From Lewinellaceae bacterium (GTDB lineage Bacteria; Bacteroidota; Bacteroidia; Chitinophagales; Saprospiraceae): a stretch of DNA of 64,000 bases. The stretch covers positions 674,872 through 738,871 of the forward strand of contig JACJYH010000001.1 in assembly GCA_020636195.1 (NCBI GenBank), written 5' to 3'. The stretch's first letter is position 1. Each line of letters starts with the position of its first letter. The translations under genes were made by a program, and so were the position numbers. Of this stretch, positions 55,027-64,000 are shown one piece after another. The notes beneath the pieces are model-generated. The model was not told the origin of the DNA and did no database searches. It was given only the letters and a program-made list of their open reading frames with translations.

Positions 55027-55355
55027 ATAATGTTTTGGTTTAAAACTATTCAAAAATTGGCTCAGGGTTTTTGTAAAAGATCACAAATAAATCCTTCGTA
55101 ACAAAATTACAAAAATAAAGTAGAAAACAAATACTTTCTTCGATGAAAATATTTAGATAATTTTAAAAAATCACATTGACAAGGATATCTCATGATCCTG
55201 TTTTCAAAAATAAATGAAATCTTTCTATGCAATTAGAATTAAAAAAGCCTCTCTAATTGATTATTATAAGTGGTAATCAATCGGAGAAGGGTGAAAATGG
55301 AGAAAGAATCCTTACTTTTGGGCATTTGTTGGTGGAGACAATTTTTTGAAAAGTT
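55027..55355. other. Divergent promoter region recQ / kdsD
   Basis: AT-rich, no small gene seen. It contains the kdsD -7 candidate TACTTTTG at 55313-55320 (leader ~30 bases); its upstream TTTG partner is not obvious. Confidence 0.4.
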
Positions 55356-56324
55356 ATGGAAGACCATAAAGTAATATCTGACCTGCGTCATATTTTTGAA
55401 AAGGAAGGACAAGCCTTGATGGCAATGTCACGGGGTATTGACGAAACTTGGGTTGAGATCGTAGATGTGCTGTACAGATGTAGAGGGAGAATCGTGGTCA
55501 CAGGCATCGGTAAAAGTGCGAATGTAGGAGCAAAGATTGTAGGCACCTTCAATTCTACAGGGACAAAAGCAGTATACATGCATGCTGCTGATGCCATTCA
55601 CGGGGACTTAGGCATGGTAGAAAAAGACGACATCATCTTATGTATCTCCAAGAGCGGGAATACTGCAGAAATTAAGCTTTTAGTGCAGCTTATTAAGGAT
55701 TTTGGGAATACGATCATTGGGATGACATCGGGAGCAGATTCCTACCTTGCTCAATGTTCAGATTATACATTGATGTTGAAGATGGAAAGAGAAGCAGATC
55801 CCAATGATTTGGCACCTACCACCAGCACAACGCTCCAAATGGCTGCAGGAGATGCTCTAGCAATTGCATTGCAGAATCTACGTGGATTCGATGCAGCTCA
55901 GTTTGCAAAGTTTCATCCTGGCGGCAGCCTAGGTAAGAAGTTATTTCTTCGGGTTGAAGATATCATTACGCACCATAGCAAACCATCTGTGCCTTTGGAT
56001 GCGTCTATTGAACAAGTCATCATTTCTATTTCTACGGGTCGTTTGGGTGCTACGGTTGTATTAGACCAAGACAAAATGATCAAGGGCATCATTACGGATG
56101 GTGATTTGAGAAGGATGTTGCAAAATCAAAAAAGATCCAATATAATTGCGGCAAAAGATATCATGTCTCTCAATCCCAAAATGATTCAATCCGATGCAAT
56201 GGCCACAGATGCGCTAGACAAAATGAGGGCAAATAGCATCACCCAATTGGTGGTCATCGATAAGGACAGAGATTACTTGGGTCTGATACATCTCCATGAT
56301 ATTTTGAGGGAAGGATTGGTGTAA
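55356..56324 (+). CDS. kdsD: Arabinose-5-phosphate isomerase (KpsF/GutQ)
   Basis: 322 aa. Converts ribulose-5-P to arabinose-5-P, the first step of KDO for lipopolysaccharide. SIS domain ~40-185 (GIGKSANVGAKIVGTFNSTG, ISKSGNTAEI, FHPGGSLGKKL) and two CBS domains (~205-322: GIITDGDLRRM, LGLIHLHDILREG). Full length and all key motifs kept. Confidence 0.96.
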   Translation: MEDHKVISDLRHIFEKEGQALMAMSRGIDETWVEIVDVLYRCRGRIVVTGIGKSANVGAKIVGTFNSTGTKAVYMHAADAIHGDLGMVEKDDIILCISKSGNTAEIKLLVQLIKDFGNTIIGMTSGADSYLAQCSDYTLMLKMEREADPNDLAPTTSTTLQMAAGDALAIALQNLRGFDAAQFAKFHPGGSLGKKLFLRVEDIITHHSKPSVPLDASIEQVIISISTGRLGATVVLDQDKMIKGIITDGDLRRMLQNQKRSNIIAAKDIMSLNPKMIQSDAMATDALDKMRANSITQLVVIDKDRDYLGLIHLHDILREGLV

Positions 56325-56526
56325 TTTGATTTAAAATTTTATTGTATTTTGTCAAGTAGTTTGTCAGCCTAAGCTTTGCAGATCTATACTATTATGAAAA
56401 TTGCACACACCAATTTCCCCAATTCTACATCTATTAACTGACACAAAGATAAATTTTCAGAAGCTTCTTACTTTTTTGAAATTGTGTTGATCATATATTT
56501 TTTGACACCAATAAATATCTTTCAAC

Positions 56527-57072
56527 ATGGCATCAAATCGTCGCTTAGCCAATGAGATCAATGCAGGATCTATGGCGGATATCGCATTTTTATTGTTAAT
56601 TTTCTTCTTAGTCACGACAACGATCACCGAGGATAAAGGCATCTTGGTCAAATTGCCTCCAGATGTATCAGAACCATCACCACCTATTTCTATCAATGAA
56701 AGGAACGTCCTGCATGTGCTTATCAATGCAGACAACGAACTGCTGGTTCAGGGAGAGATGATCAATATTTCCCAACTGAAGGAGCGTACTAAACTATTTA
56801 TTACTAATCCTATGCACAGCAAATCGCTTTCAGAAAACCCACAAAAAGCCATTATATCTTTAAAAAATGACAGAGGTACATCTTATGCTGCGTACATCCA
56901 AGTGTACAATGAACTGAAATCAGCGTATAATGAATTGTGGGATGGGTTGGCAATGACCACATTTCATAAAAATTATAGTGCACTTCAGCCACATCAAGTA
57001 AAAGCCATCCACGAATCGATCCCTCTGGTCATCTCTGAATCTGAGCCAACAAGATATGGAAACGAAGACTGA
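56527..57072 (+). CDS. exbD: ExbD/TolR-family transport protein
   Basis: 181 aa. A short cytoplasmic start (MASNRRLANEINAGSMADIA), one transmembrane helix (~18-40) with the key Asp in SMADIAFLLLIFFLV, then a periplasmic domain. ExbD works with ExbB to pass proton-motive force to outer-membrane receptors. No exbB or tonB is beside it. The C-terminal part is longer than in E. coli ExbD, a feature of Bacteroidota multi-ExbD systems, where one member often stands apart. Confidence 0.9.
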   Translation: MASNRRLANEINAGSMADIAFLLLIFFLVTTTITEDKGILVKLPPDVSEPSPPISINERNVLHVLINADNELLVQGEMINISQLKERTKLFITNPMHSKSLSENPQKAIISLKNDRGTSYAAYIQVYNELKSAYNELWDGLAMTTFHKNYSALQPHQVKAIHESIPLVISESEPTRYGNED

Positions 57073-57134
57073 TACCATAGACATCGGATCACTGCAATAG
57101 TTGAGTAATGCTGCATTTTTGACAACATTTACCA

Positions 57135-57142
57135 TATCTTTG
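57135..57142 (+). promoter_or_regulatory. -7 box of the carbonic anhydrase-like gene
   Basis: TATCTTTG matches TAnnTTTG; a start near 57149 gives a 15-base leader to the ATG at 57164 and excludes the in-frame TTG at 57101. Confidence 0.4.
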
Positions 57143-57163
57143 CCTCAAATAAATGATATCAGA

Positions 57164-57676
57164 ATGGCATTAATACAATCTGTGAATGGCAAATCTCCTA
57201 TGATGGGTGAAGACTGTTTTATAGCAGAAAATGCTACCATCGTGGGTGATGTAGTGATGGGTGATCAATGTTCAGTGTGGTTCAATGCCGTTATCCGTGG
57301 AGATGTGCATTATATCAAAATGGGAAATAAAGTAAACGTGCAAGATGGCGCTATCATACATTGTACCTATGAAAAATATCCTACAAATATCGGAAACAAT
57401 GTCTCCATAGGGCACAGAGCAATAGTACACGGTTGTACGATCCATGATATTGTACTGGTTGGTATGGGCGCCATCATCATGGATAATTGTGTGGTTGAAT
57501 CCAATACCATCATCGCTGCGGGAGCCGTAGTGACACAAAATACACACATAGAAAGTGGATGTATCTATGCAGGTATTCCGGCAAAGAAGATAAAAGATAT
57601 CAGTAAGGAACTTACCGAAGGCGAAATCAACCGGATTGCAGATAACTACGTCAAGTACAGCTCTTGGTTTAAATAA
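57164..57676 (+). CDS. Gamma-carbonic anhydrase-like hexapeptide-repeat protein
   Basis: Start at ATG 57164 (MALIQSVNGKSP), 170 aa. Left-handed beta-helix of hexapeptide repeats (ATIVGDVVMGDQCSVWFNAV, GNNVSIGHRAIVHGC). The three zinc His are in AIIHC and IGHRAIVHG, and the Arg of VIRGDVH is kept. YrdA/PaaY-type members bind Zn and some hydrate CO2 or cleave thioesters; activity cannot be told from sequence. 92 bases after exbD, with its own -7 box. Confidence 0.9.
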   Translation: MALIQSVNGKSPMMGEDCFIAENATIVGDVVMGDQCSVWFNAVIRGDVHYIKMGNKVNVQDGAIIHCTYEKYPTNIGNNVSIGHRAIVHGCTIHDIVLVGMGAIIMDNCVVESNTIIAAGAVVTQNTHIESGCIYAGIPAKKIKDISKELTEGEINRIADNYVKYSSWFK

Positions 57677-57702
57677 AAAACCGCAATCTTTCATATTATA
57701 AG

Positions 57703-57733
57703 TTTGATATATATATAGAATATTATAACTTTG
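57703..57733 (+). promoter_or_regulatory. ruvA promoter
   Basis: TTTG (57703-57706), 19-base spacer, TAACTTTG (57726-57733): a near-perfect Bacteroidota promoter. The -7 box covers the GTG at 57733, so that codon cannot be the ruvA start. Confidence 0.65.
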
Positions 57734-57777
57734 TGCGTTCAATTGTTTTGTTCGTACACATTTTAAAGTCAAAGCCC

Positions 57778-58374
57778 TTGATAGCATATCTTAATGGTAC
57801 AATAGCTCACAAGACACCCACCTTTATTTATGTGGACTGCCAAGGTGTGGGTTATCATGTCAATATAAGTTTGAACACCTATTCTAAACTAGAGAACCTT
57901 GAAAAAGTAAAAATATACACCTATTTGAGTATCAAGGAAGACGAGCATTCTCTTTATGGATTTTTTGATGATGAAGAAAGAGCACTATTTATTTTATTGA
58001 TATCAGTTTCGGGTGTCGGTGTGAATACAGCAAGGGTGATTTTGTCTTATATGACACCTGATGAAGTGAAATCAGCCATCTTACATGAAAATGCAGTAGC
58101 GTTGAGTAAGGTGAAAGGCATCGGTCCAAAGACAGCGAAGTTGATAATACTAAATCTGAAAGAAAAAGTGATCAAAGCCACCGGAAATGATCCTATTGAT
58201 CTCAGTTTTACAGCTGCTCAAGGTGGTGTGAAGGAAGAGGCCGTTTCAGCATTGGTGGCGTTGGGTTTTGCGAAACCTTTAGTAGAAAAACAAGTCAAAA
58301 GTGTCGTGGCAGGTCATCCAGATATATCTCAAGTTGAGGATTTAATCAAATTGGTGCTAAAACACATGAATTGA
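57778..58374 (+). CDS. ruvA: Holliday junction branch-migration protein RuvA
   Basis: Start at TTG 57778, giving the standard RuvA opening (Met)-IAYLNGTI and 198 aa; a GTG at 57733 in the same frame lies in the promoter. Forms the tetramer that holds Holliday junctions for RuvB. Domain I ~1-64, HhH motifs in domain II (LLISVSGVGVNTARVILS; LSKVKGIGPKTAKLIILNL), domain III at the C-terminus (EEAVSALVALGFAKPLVEKQ). Directly upstream of sprA, a gene order conserved across Bacteroidota. Confidence 0.95.
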   Translation: MIAYLNGTIAHKTPTFIYVDCQGVGYHVNISLNTYSKLENLEKVKIYTYLSIKEDEHSLYGFFDDEERALFILLISVSGVGVNTARVILSYMTPDEVKSAILHENAVALSKVKGIGPKTAKLIILNLKEKVIKATGNDPIDLSFTAAQGGVKEEAVSALVALGFAKPLVEKQVKSVVAGHPDISQVEDLIKLVLKHMN

Positions 58375-58539
58375 AATTGAAAAAATTTGAATTTTATATA
58401 CCTAAATTTGATTTTGTGTCGTTATACTCCATTGTGCTTAGTGCTGATATCTGTCATAGAGGGTTATGAATAGAAACAACTCGATGAATATCTCATTGAA
58501 TCATTGCAGAAGAAGTGCAATAAAAACGTAGTTAAGTTT

Positions 58540-61500
58540 ATGAATTTTATCCGATTATATTTTTCTCTAGCTTTGGTTGTGGTCAGTCATTTCGTAGTGC
58601 TGTCCTACAATATGACATACAACATTCCTGATCCGTATCAACAGTCATACACGATGAGCGTCGATACCATCCCACTGGTGGATAGATCAGGTGACTTTGT
58701 CACAGACAGCAAGCATAATCCATTCGATATTAAACCCAAAAATATTGATCAAAAGGTAGAATATGATCCTGTGTCAGGTCAATATATTATCTATGAAAAG
58801 ATCGGAGATATCTATTACCGCACACCATCCTATATGACATTTGATGAATATATGGATTATCAGGCTCGAGAACAGGAAAGAAAATACTTTAATTCTCTTG
58901 CAGGTATAAAATCTGAGAAAAAATCCAAGAGCGGCATCATAGACCCCATGGATAAGATAGACCTTGAAAACACCTTGGTGGATCGATTGTTTGGCGGTTC
59001 GGAAGTGAATATAAACCCACAAGGAAGCGTGGATTTGAGTGTAGGTATGCTCTACACCAAGTCTGAGAATCCTCGTTTATTTAGACCTACTTTTTTGGCT
59101 CCTGATATCAATCCTAAAATCAAAATGAGTGTAGATGGAAAAATCGGGACAAAGATGAAGCTCGATTTCAACTATGATACCCAATCGTCCTTTGATTTTG
59201 ACCGACAGATAAAGCTGGGATTTGATTCCGGTTCATTTACCGAAGATGACATCATCAAAAAAATTGAAGCCGGAAATGTTTCATTTCCTTTGAGGGGAAA
59301 CCTGATACAAGGTGCACAGTCACTTTGGGGACTGAAGACAGAACTCCAGTTTGGGCGTTTATTTATCACAGCGCTGGCTTCACAGCAGCGCAGCAAGTCC
59401 AACAATATTAAGGTAGAAAATGGTGTATCAGTTCAGGATTTTGAAATTTATCCGGATGACTACGACGAAAATAGACACTTTTTTATCTCCCATTATAATA
59501 GAAACACGTACGAAAGATCACTATCCAACTTACCATATATCGGATCGTCACATCAAATAGCGCAGATAGAAGTGTGGGTTTCTGACGATAGGCCAGAGTT
59601 TCAAGAAAACTCTACAATGGTTGCCGCCATTGCAGATCTTGGTGAACCTGAATCTCAATATTTGACGTCTGCAAAGACAATCATCAGTCCTATGCAATCC
59701 AATGATGAATCTGGTCTTCCACTGCCGAAAAATGGTGCCAATAATATTTATAATAAGTTATCCCAATATTCCAATATCAATAATGTAGATAAAGTCAATT
59801 CTATCCTTGTATCAGAGTTTGGCATGAAGCAATCCACAGACTTTGAAGTGTTCAGGGGACGTCGATTGAATCCATCGGAATATACCTATCACCCTAAGTT
59901 AGGAACGATATCACTCAACAGCAGATTGCGCCCAAATCAAGTTTTGGGTATTGCATATAATTATTACTATACAACGATTTGTGATACCCTTTTCCAAGTT
60001 GGTCAGCTATCAGCATCTTCAGTATTGCCATCAAACCAAACTGATACCACACAAGCAGAGCCACCTAAGGTGCATTTCGTCAAATTATTGAAACCCACAA
60101 ATCAACTTACCACATCACCAATGTGGGATTTGATGATGAAAAACGTGTATCCATTGAGAACCACACAGCTGAATCCTCAAGATTTTGAATTTGACATCTA
60201 TTATGAAGATGACTTTTCTGATGGCTCACTAAAGAAATACCTTCCTGAACCCGCATTTCGCAATCTTCCATTATTGCAATTATTCAACTTAGACAGGCTC
60301 AATCGATACGGCGACCGTCAAGCAGACGGATATTTTGATTATATCAGTGGTATCACCGTAATAGAAAGGAGTGGTTCTATCGTCTTTCCAGTGTTGGAAC
60401 CTTTTGGGGGAAACTTGTCAGTTGCCAATTTCAATAAACAACCTGGAACTAATCTACCGGATTCACTAGATAATCTTCTTAAAGAAAAATATAGATTTCA
60501 GCAACTATATGATTCTATCCTCGTTGTGGCAAAACAATACGTTGAAAAAAATAAATTCGTCATGCGAGGGAAAGTCAAATCTTCTACCAATAATGGTGAA
60601 ATTGCCTTGGGACCATTTGTTCCACAAGGTTCTGTGAGAGTCAGTGCGGGAAGTAAAACCTTGATCGAAGGCCAAGATTATGAGATAGATTATAGTTTAG
60701 GCCGCTTGAGGATCATCAATGAGACTTATTTGGCACAAGGGACACCGATAAATGTGCAATTTGAAGATAATTCTGTCTTCAATCTACAGAACAAATCTAT
60801 GCTTGGCCTAAGGGCAGAATACGTATTTGATAAGAAAAACAGTATTGGAGCCACATATTTGAAACTCAAAGAACGACCATTCACTACCAAAGTCAATGTT
60901 GGAGATGATCCCATCAATAATACGATCATTGGACTGGATTATAACTTCAGTAATGAAGCTCCATGGATCACAAAATTAGTCGATAGACTGCCATTTTACT
61001 CCACAACTCAAAAATCTTCAATCAATTTCATTGCGGAAGCAGCAATGATCAGGCCGGGGCACGCAAAAGCCATCAACAGTAAAGTTAAAAGTGCTGACGG
61101 GAAAGATAACATAGTTGAAGACTCAGGTATTGCCAATATTGATGATTTTGAAGGTGCCATTTCCACATTTAACTTAGGTGGATTGAACCCCAATATATGG
61201 GTTTTGTCCAGCACTCCTTCAGCTTTTAAAGAATCAAATCAAGAAAACCAATTGGTGTACGGAGCCAATAGGGCTAGGTTGAATTGGTATGTATTAGATC
61301 AAGGAGTGACTTCGCGTACTGCAGAAGACAATGCGGATCCATACACCAAATTTTTAAGACAAAATGACTTATTCAAAAACCGTCAGGTGCTGCCGGGACA
61401 GAATATTCTATTCACCTTTGATATGTCCTATTACCCTTCGGAACGAGGCCCTTACAACTTCGAAAGCAGGGATGGATACGCAGGATATTCTAAGGGATTT

Positions 61501-64000
61501 AAAGTGGTGAATAATGAAATTGTACTCAATGACCCTAAAACTCGATGGGGCGGCATCACCAGATATTTTCAGAATTCTGACTTCGAAACTGCCAATTATG
61601 AAAGTATTGAGTTTTGGTTACTGAATCCATTCATTGATTCAAGAGACCACAAACCTGTACCTGGAGAAGAAGGAGAAGTGATTATCAACTTAGGGAGCAT
61701 CTCTGAAGACATATTGAAAGATAACCTATTGTATTTTGAAAATGCAAATCCAACTTCACAAAGAAAAGCACCTACTTCTAATACCGTTTTTGGAAAGGCA
61801 ACGATCTCAATTCCACTGGTGAATGGATTTGATGTAAGAGAAGGAACTTCTCAAGATATAGGTTTTGATGGGATCAATGACGATGAAGAGAGAGCGCATT
61901 ATAGCAAATGGATGGCAGATAATAATATTGCATCGATCCAAGAAGTTTTCAACGATCCATCCAATGACAACTTTGTGTTCTTCAATGACCAAAAATTCGT
62001 AAACGAACCAAACATTTTAAAACGGTTTAAAGAATATAACGGCCCGGAAGGTAATGCGCCTTTGGATGTCAACCAAAATCAAACCAACAATAATGCCGGT
62101 AGTTTTGTCCGCGGAAATAACCTGCCTGAAACTGAAGATTTGAATAACAACAAAACACTGGATGTCAATGAATCCTATTACGAATATAGACTGAAACTAA
62201 AGAATAAAAATGGAGAGATAGACACTGCAAACTTGAAATATTTTAGGCAAGTAGTGGTAGCTTCTGACCAAAGTATTTGGTATAGATTTCAGATTCCAAT
62301 AAGAGAAGTATTTGATACTGTAGTGGGTAATATCCAAGGTTTCAGAAACATACAGTTCATGAGAATGTATATGACAGGTTTTGAAACTTCGAAGACATTT
62401 AGGATGGCAGAGTTCCAACTTCAGAGAAGTATATGGAGAAAACAGAAACCTACTTGTGATGGAGAACCAAATAATGATATAGATTTTGTCATAGATGATG
62501 TAGGATTAGAAGAAAATGCTGACAAACTACCATTCAATTATCAAGTACCTAAAGGTGTCCTCCAAACCAGAGTGGCAGCTGCCAGTGCACAAATCGCACA
62601 AGATGAAAAGTCAATGGCCTTGCGTTTCAAGCATTTTCCAAATGATTGCCAGATAAGTGTAACAAAATTGGCACGATTGAATATGGTCGTGTATAAGAGG
62701 TTGCAGATGTTTGTCCACGCTGAACACGGATTGAACCAACCGGAGTTGAATGATGGAGATTTAACCCTTTTCGTAAGATTGGGAAAAGACTTTGTCAATA
62801 ACTACTATGAGTACAGACTTCCTCTTAAAATGTCAAAGGTCGCCGACAATCAAGTAAATGAAAATATTTGGAAAAATAAAGTAGATATACCATTGGATTC
62901 ATTGCTCAATTTGAAGCGTATCAGGATCAGCAATTCTGACCCTGCCAATGTTGTAGTCAATGGTGTCATAAATCCTGAAAAGGGAGATGAAATCATCATT
63001 AAAGGAAATCCTTCATTAGGAGAAGTGAAGGGGATTCAAGTCGGTGTCATCAATACTACGGCAAACCCTAAACCTATAGATGGAGAAGTTTGGATCAATG
63101 AGTTGAGGGTTGTAGGTTTTGATGAAAAAGGTGGCTATGCAGCACAGTCAAAGCTCCAAATCCAAATGGCAGATCTCGGAGAAATTAACGCTGCTACAAA
63201 TTATAGTTCCATAGGCTATGGAGGATTAGATAAAAGATTGTTGGAAAGGAATAGAGAAGAAACCATTCAATATGATATAGCCGCAAATATTGATGCGGGT
63301 AAATTGTTGCCAAAGGCAGCAAAACTGACCATTCCCATGTATGCTCAGTATAGCAAAACCATCATCAATCCGGAATATGACCCATATGATCAAGATATAA
63401 ATCTTAAAAATAAGCTAGAGCTTATACAAGATGATAACTTCAGAGCAGAAGTAAAGGAACGGGCCAATGAAACCACAACGATCAAGACATTCAACCTTAC
63501 AAACGTCAAAACACAAGTTGGAGGTACCGGAAAACCTTGGTCTCCATCAAATATCAATGTATCATACGCCTATACGCAAACGTTGAAAACTGACCCAATT
63601 ATCAAGTCAGATAACACCGTCAATCGTTCAATAGGTTTAGATTATGTATATTCTAGAAAATCAAAGTATTTTGAACCTTTTAAAGGAATTAAATCAAAAG
63701 CTTTAAAACCTATTGCTGACTTAAATATCAGCTTCTTGCCAAGTAATTTTTCTTTCATTTCTAGGATGATCGACTACAAAAATACAAGAACATTCAGACA
63801 GCCGGTGACACCGGTATTCATTTTTGATGACCAGAGATTTAATTGGGAAAGGAATTATGTTTTGGATTGGGATTTGACTAAATCTATTCGATTGAACTTC
63901 AGGGCCAATACAAACTCCATAGTTGATCAACTCCGTCAGGTAGGTATAGCAGATAATCCTGAAGATAGAAAGTATGTGGATGAGTACAACAATCCAATTG
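58540..64000 (+). CDS. sprA: Gliding motility / T9SS translocon protein SprA (3' end beyond window)
   Basis: Open from ATG 58540 to the window end, 1820 codons of a protein usually about 2300-2500 aa. SprA (Sov) is the very large outer-membrane barrel through which T9SS cargo passes. The start MNFIRLYFSLALVVVSHFVV is a signal peptide. SprA signatures: INPQGSVDLSVGMLYTKSEN, DINPKIKMSVDGKIGTKMKL, NYDTQSSFDFDRQIKLGF, EAGNVSFPLRGNLIQGAQSL, LFGIKTELQFG-like (LWGLKTELQFGRL) and later RLPFYSTTQKSSINFIAEAA and EVWINELRVVGFDEKGGYA. ruvA precedes it, as expected. No frameshift seen in the part present. Its presence explains the many sorting-domain proteins nearby. Confidence 0.96.
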   Translation, partial: MNFIRLYFSLALVVVSHFVVLSYNMTYNIPDPYQQSYTMSVDTIPLVDRSGDFVTDSKHNPFDIKPKNIDQKVEYDPVSGQYIIYEKIGDIYYRTPSYMTFDEYMDYQAREQERKYFNSLAGIKSEKKSKSGIIDPMDKIDLENTLVDRLFGGSEVNINPQGSVDLSVGMLYTKSENPRLFRPTFLAPDINPKIKMSVDGKIGTKMKLDFNYDTQSSFDFDRQIKLGFDSGSFTEDDIIKKIEAGNVSFPLRGNLIQGAQSLWGLKTELQFGRLFITALASQQRSKSNNIKVENGVSVQDFEIYPDDYDENRHFFISHYNRNTYERSLSNLPYIGSSHQIAQIEVWVSDDRPEFQENSTMVAAIADLGEPESQYLTSAKTIISPMQSNDESGLPLPKNGANNIYNKLSQYSNINNVDKVNSILVSEFGMKQSTDFEVFRGRRLNPSEYTYHPKLGTISLNSRLRPNQVLGIAYNYYYTTICDTLFQVGQLSASSVLPSNQTDTTQAEPPKVHFVKLLKPTNQLTTSPMWDLMMKNVYPLRTTQLNPQDFEFDIYYEDDFSDGSLKKYLPEPAFRNLPLLQLFNLDRLNRYGDRQADGYFDYISGITVIERSGSIVFPVLEPFGGNLSVANFNKQPGTNLPDSLDNLLKEKYRFQQLYDSILVVAKQYVEKNKFVMRGKVKSSTNNGEIALGPFVPQGSVRVSAGSKTLIEGQDYEIDYSLGRLRIINETYLAQGTPINVQFEDNSVFNLQNKSMLGLRAEYVFDKKNSIGATYLKLKERPFTTKVNVGDDPINNTIIGLDYNFSNEAPWITKLVDRLPFYSTTQKSSINFIAEAAMIRPGHAKAINSKVKSADGKDNIVEDSGIANIDDFEGAISTFNLGGLNPNIWVLSSTPSAFKESNQENQLVYGANRARLNWYVLDQGVTSRTAEDNADPYTKFLRQNDLFKNRQVLPGQNILFTFDMSYYPSERGPYNFESRDGYAGYSKGFKVVNNEIVLNDPKTRWGGITRYFQNSDFETANYESIEFWLLNPFIDSRDHKPVPGEEGEVIINLGSISEDILKDNLLYFENANPTSQRKAPTSNTVFGKATISIPLVNGFDVREGTSQDIGFDGINDDEERAHYSKWMADNNIASIQEVFNDPSNDNFVFFNDQKFVNEPNILKRFKEYNGPEGNAPLDVNQNQTNNNAGSFVRGNNLPETEDLNNNKTLDVNESYYEYRLKLKNKNGEIDTANLKYFRQVVVASDQSIWYRFQIPIREVFDTVVGNIQGFRNIQFMRMYMTGFETSKTFRMAEFQLQRSIWRKQKPTCDGEPNNDIDFVIDDVGLEENADKLPFNYQVPKGVLQTRVAAASAQIAQDEKSMALRFKHFPNDCQISVTKLARLNMVVYKRLQMFVHAEHGLNQPELNDGDLTLFVRLGKDFVNNYYEYRLPLKMSKVADNQVNENIWKNKVDIPLDSLLNLKRIRISNSDPANVVVNGVINPEKGDEIIIKGNPSLGEVKGIQVGVINTTANPKPIDGEVWINELRVVGFDEKGGYAAQSKLQIQMADLGEINAATNYSSIGYGGLDKRLLERNREETIQYDIAANIDAGKLLPKAAKLTIPMYAQYSKTIINPEYDPYDQDINLKNKLELIQDDNFRAEVKERANETTTIKTFNLTNVKTQVGGTGKPWSPSNINVSYAYTQTLKTDPIIKSDNTVNRSIGLDYVYSRKSKYFEPFKGIKSKALKPIADLNISFLPSNFSFISRMIDYKNTRTFRQPVTPVFIFDDQRFNWERNYVLDWDLTKSIRLNFRANTNSIVDQLRQVGIADNPEDRKYVDEYNNPI

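Noticed and set aside
58375..58539. Promoter for sprA at TAAATTTG 58403-58410
   Set aside because: The nearest TTTG is only 13 bases upstream, too close for a -33 element; sprA may be read from the ruvA promoter.

Overview
The window comes from the phylum Bacteroidota, most likely a Saprospiria-type bacterium (inference). The evidence is: secreted proteins ending in type IX secretion (T9SS) sorting domains; the gliding/T9SS gene sprA directly after ruvA; promoters of the TTTG / TAnnTTTG type; DUF5916, DUF1080 and DUF1566 families; plant-type leucine-rich repeats; and AT-rich DNA. There are no rRNA or tRNA genes and no transposase or phage gene that I can recognise.

Layout. (1) 1-14.4 kb is an accessory region, almost all on the minus strand. 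It holds two large LRR proteins that share an apparently exact 940-bp 3' end, a membrane LytS-type kinase flanked by a palindromic repeat, two small lipoprotein genes broken by single-base frameshifts, and a five-gene set (14329 to 6782) of mostly secreted proteins. Three transcription units here share a promoter motif with fixed spacing. (2) 14.4-18.1 kb is a two-component system: a LytTR response regulator overlapping a propeller/Y_Y_Y/LytS sensor kinase. (3) 18.6-26.3 kb is mostly housekeeping: DUF1080 lipoprotein, endonuclease I, paaD, PAP2 phosphatase, K+-dependent membrane pyrophosphatase, ECF sigma factor, and a MurA with Asp in place of the catalytic Cys. (4) 26.3-30.9 kb has an 11-bp tandem repeat and a tandem pair of near-identical 547-aa T9SS cargo genes. 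(5) 30.9-37.3 kb has def, yqgF, a DUF5916 outer-membrane protein, a beta-barrel protein and a sensor kinase. (6) 37.6-50.5 kb is the most unusual part. It is an array of T9SS cargo genes with near-identical 3' sorting-domain modules and a repeated intergenic element carrying a hairpin (five copies). Several copies are joined to truncated Cys-rich tails, one of them fused to a different sorting-domain end. One 2135-bp unit is tandemly duplicated. (7) 50.5-64 kb is core genome: a HI0933-type flavoprotein, DUF1761, aroQ, recQ, kdsD, exbD, gamma-carbonic anhydrase-like, ruvA, and the first 1820 codons of sprA.

How it fits together. SprA is the T9SS outer-membrane translocon, and the window also encodes many of its likely cargo proteins. 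The cargo genes look like cassettes: a variable or paralogous ectodomain joined to a shared sorting-domain/terminator module. Recombination between the shared 3' modules appears to be building duplicates and chimeras. The LytTR system lies next to one of the three promoters with the shared motif, so it is a candidate regulator of the LRR/secreted-protein units (inference).
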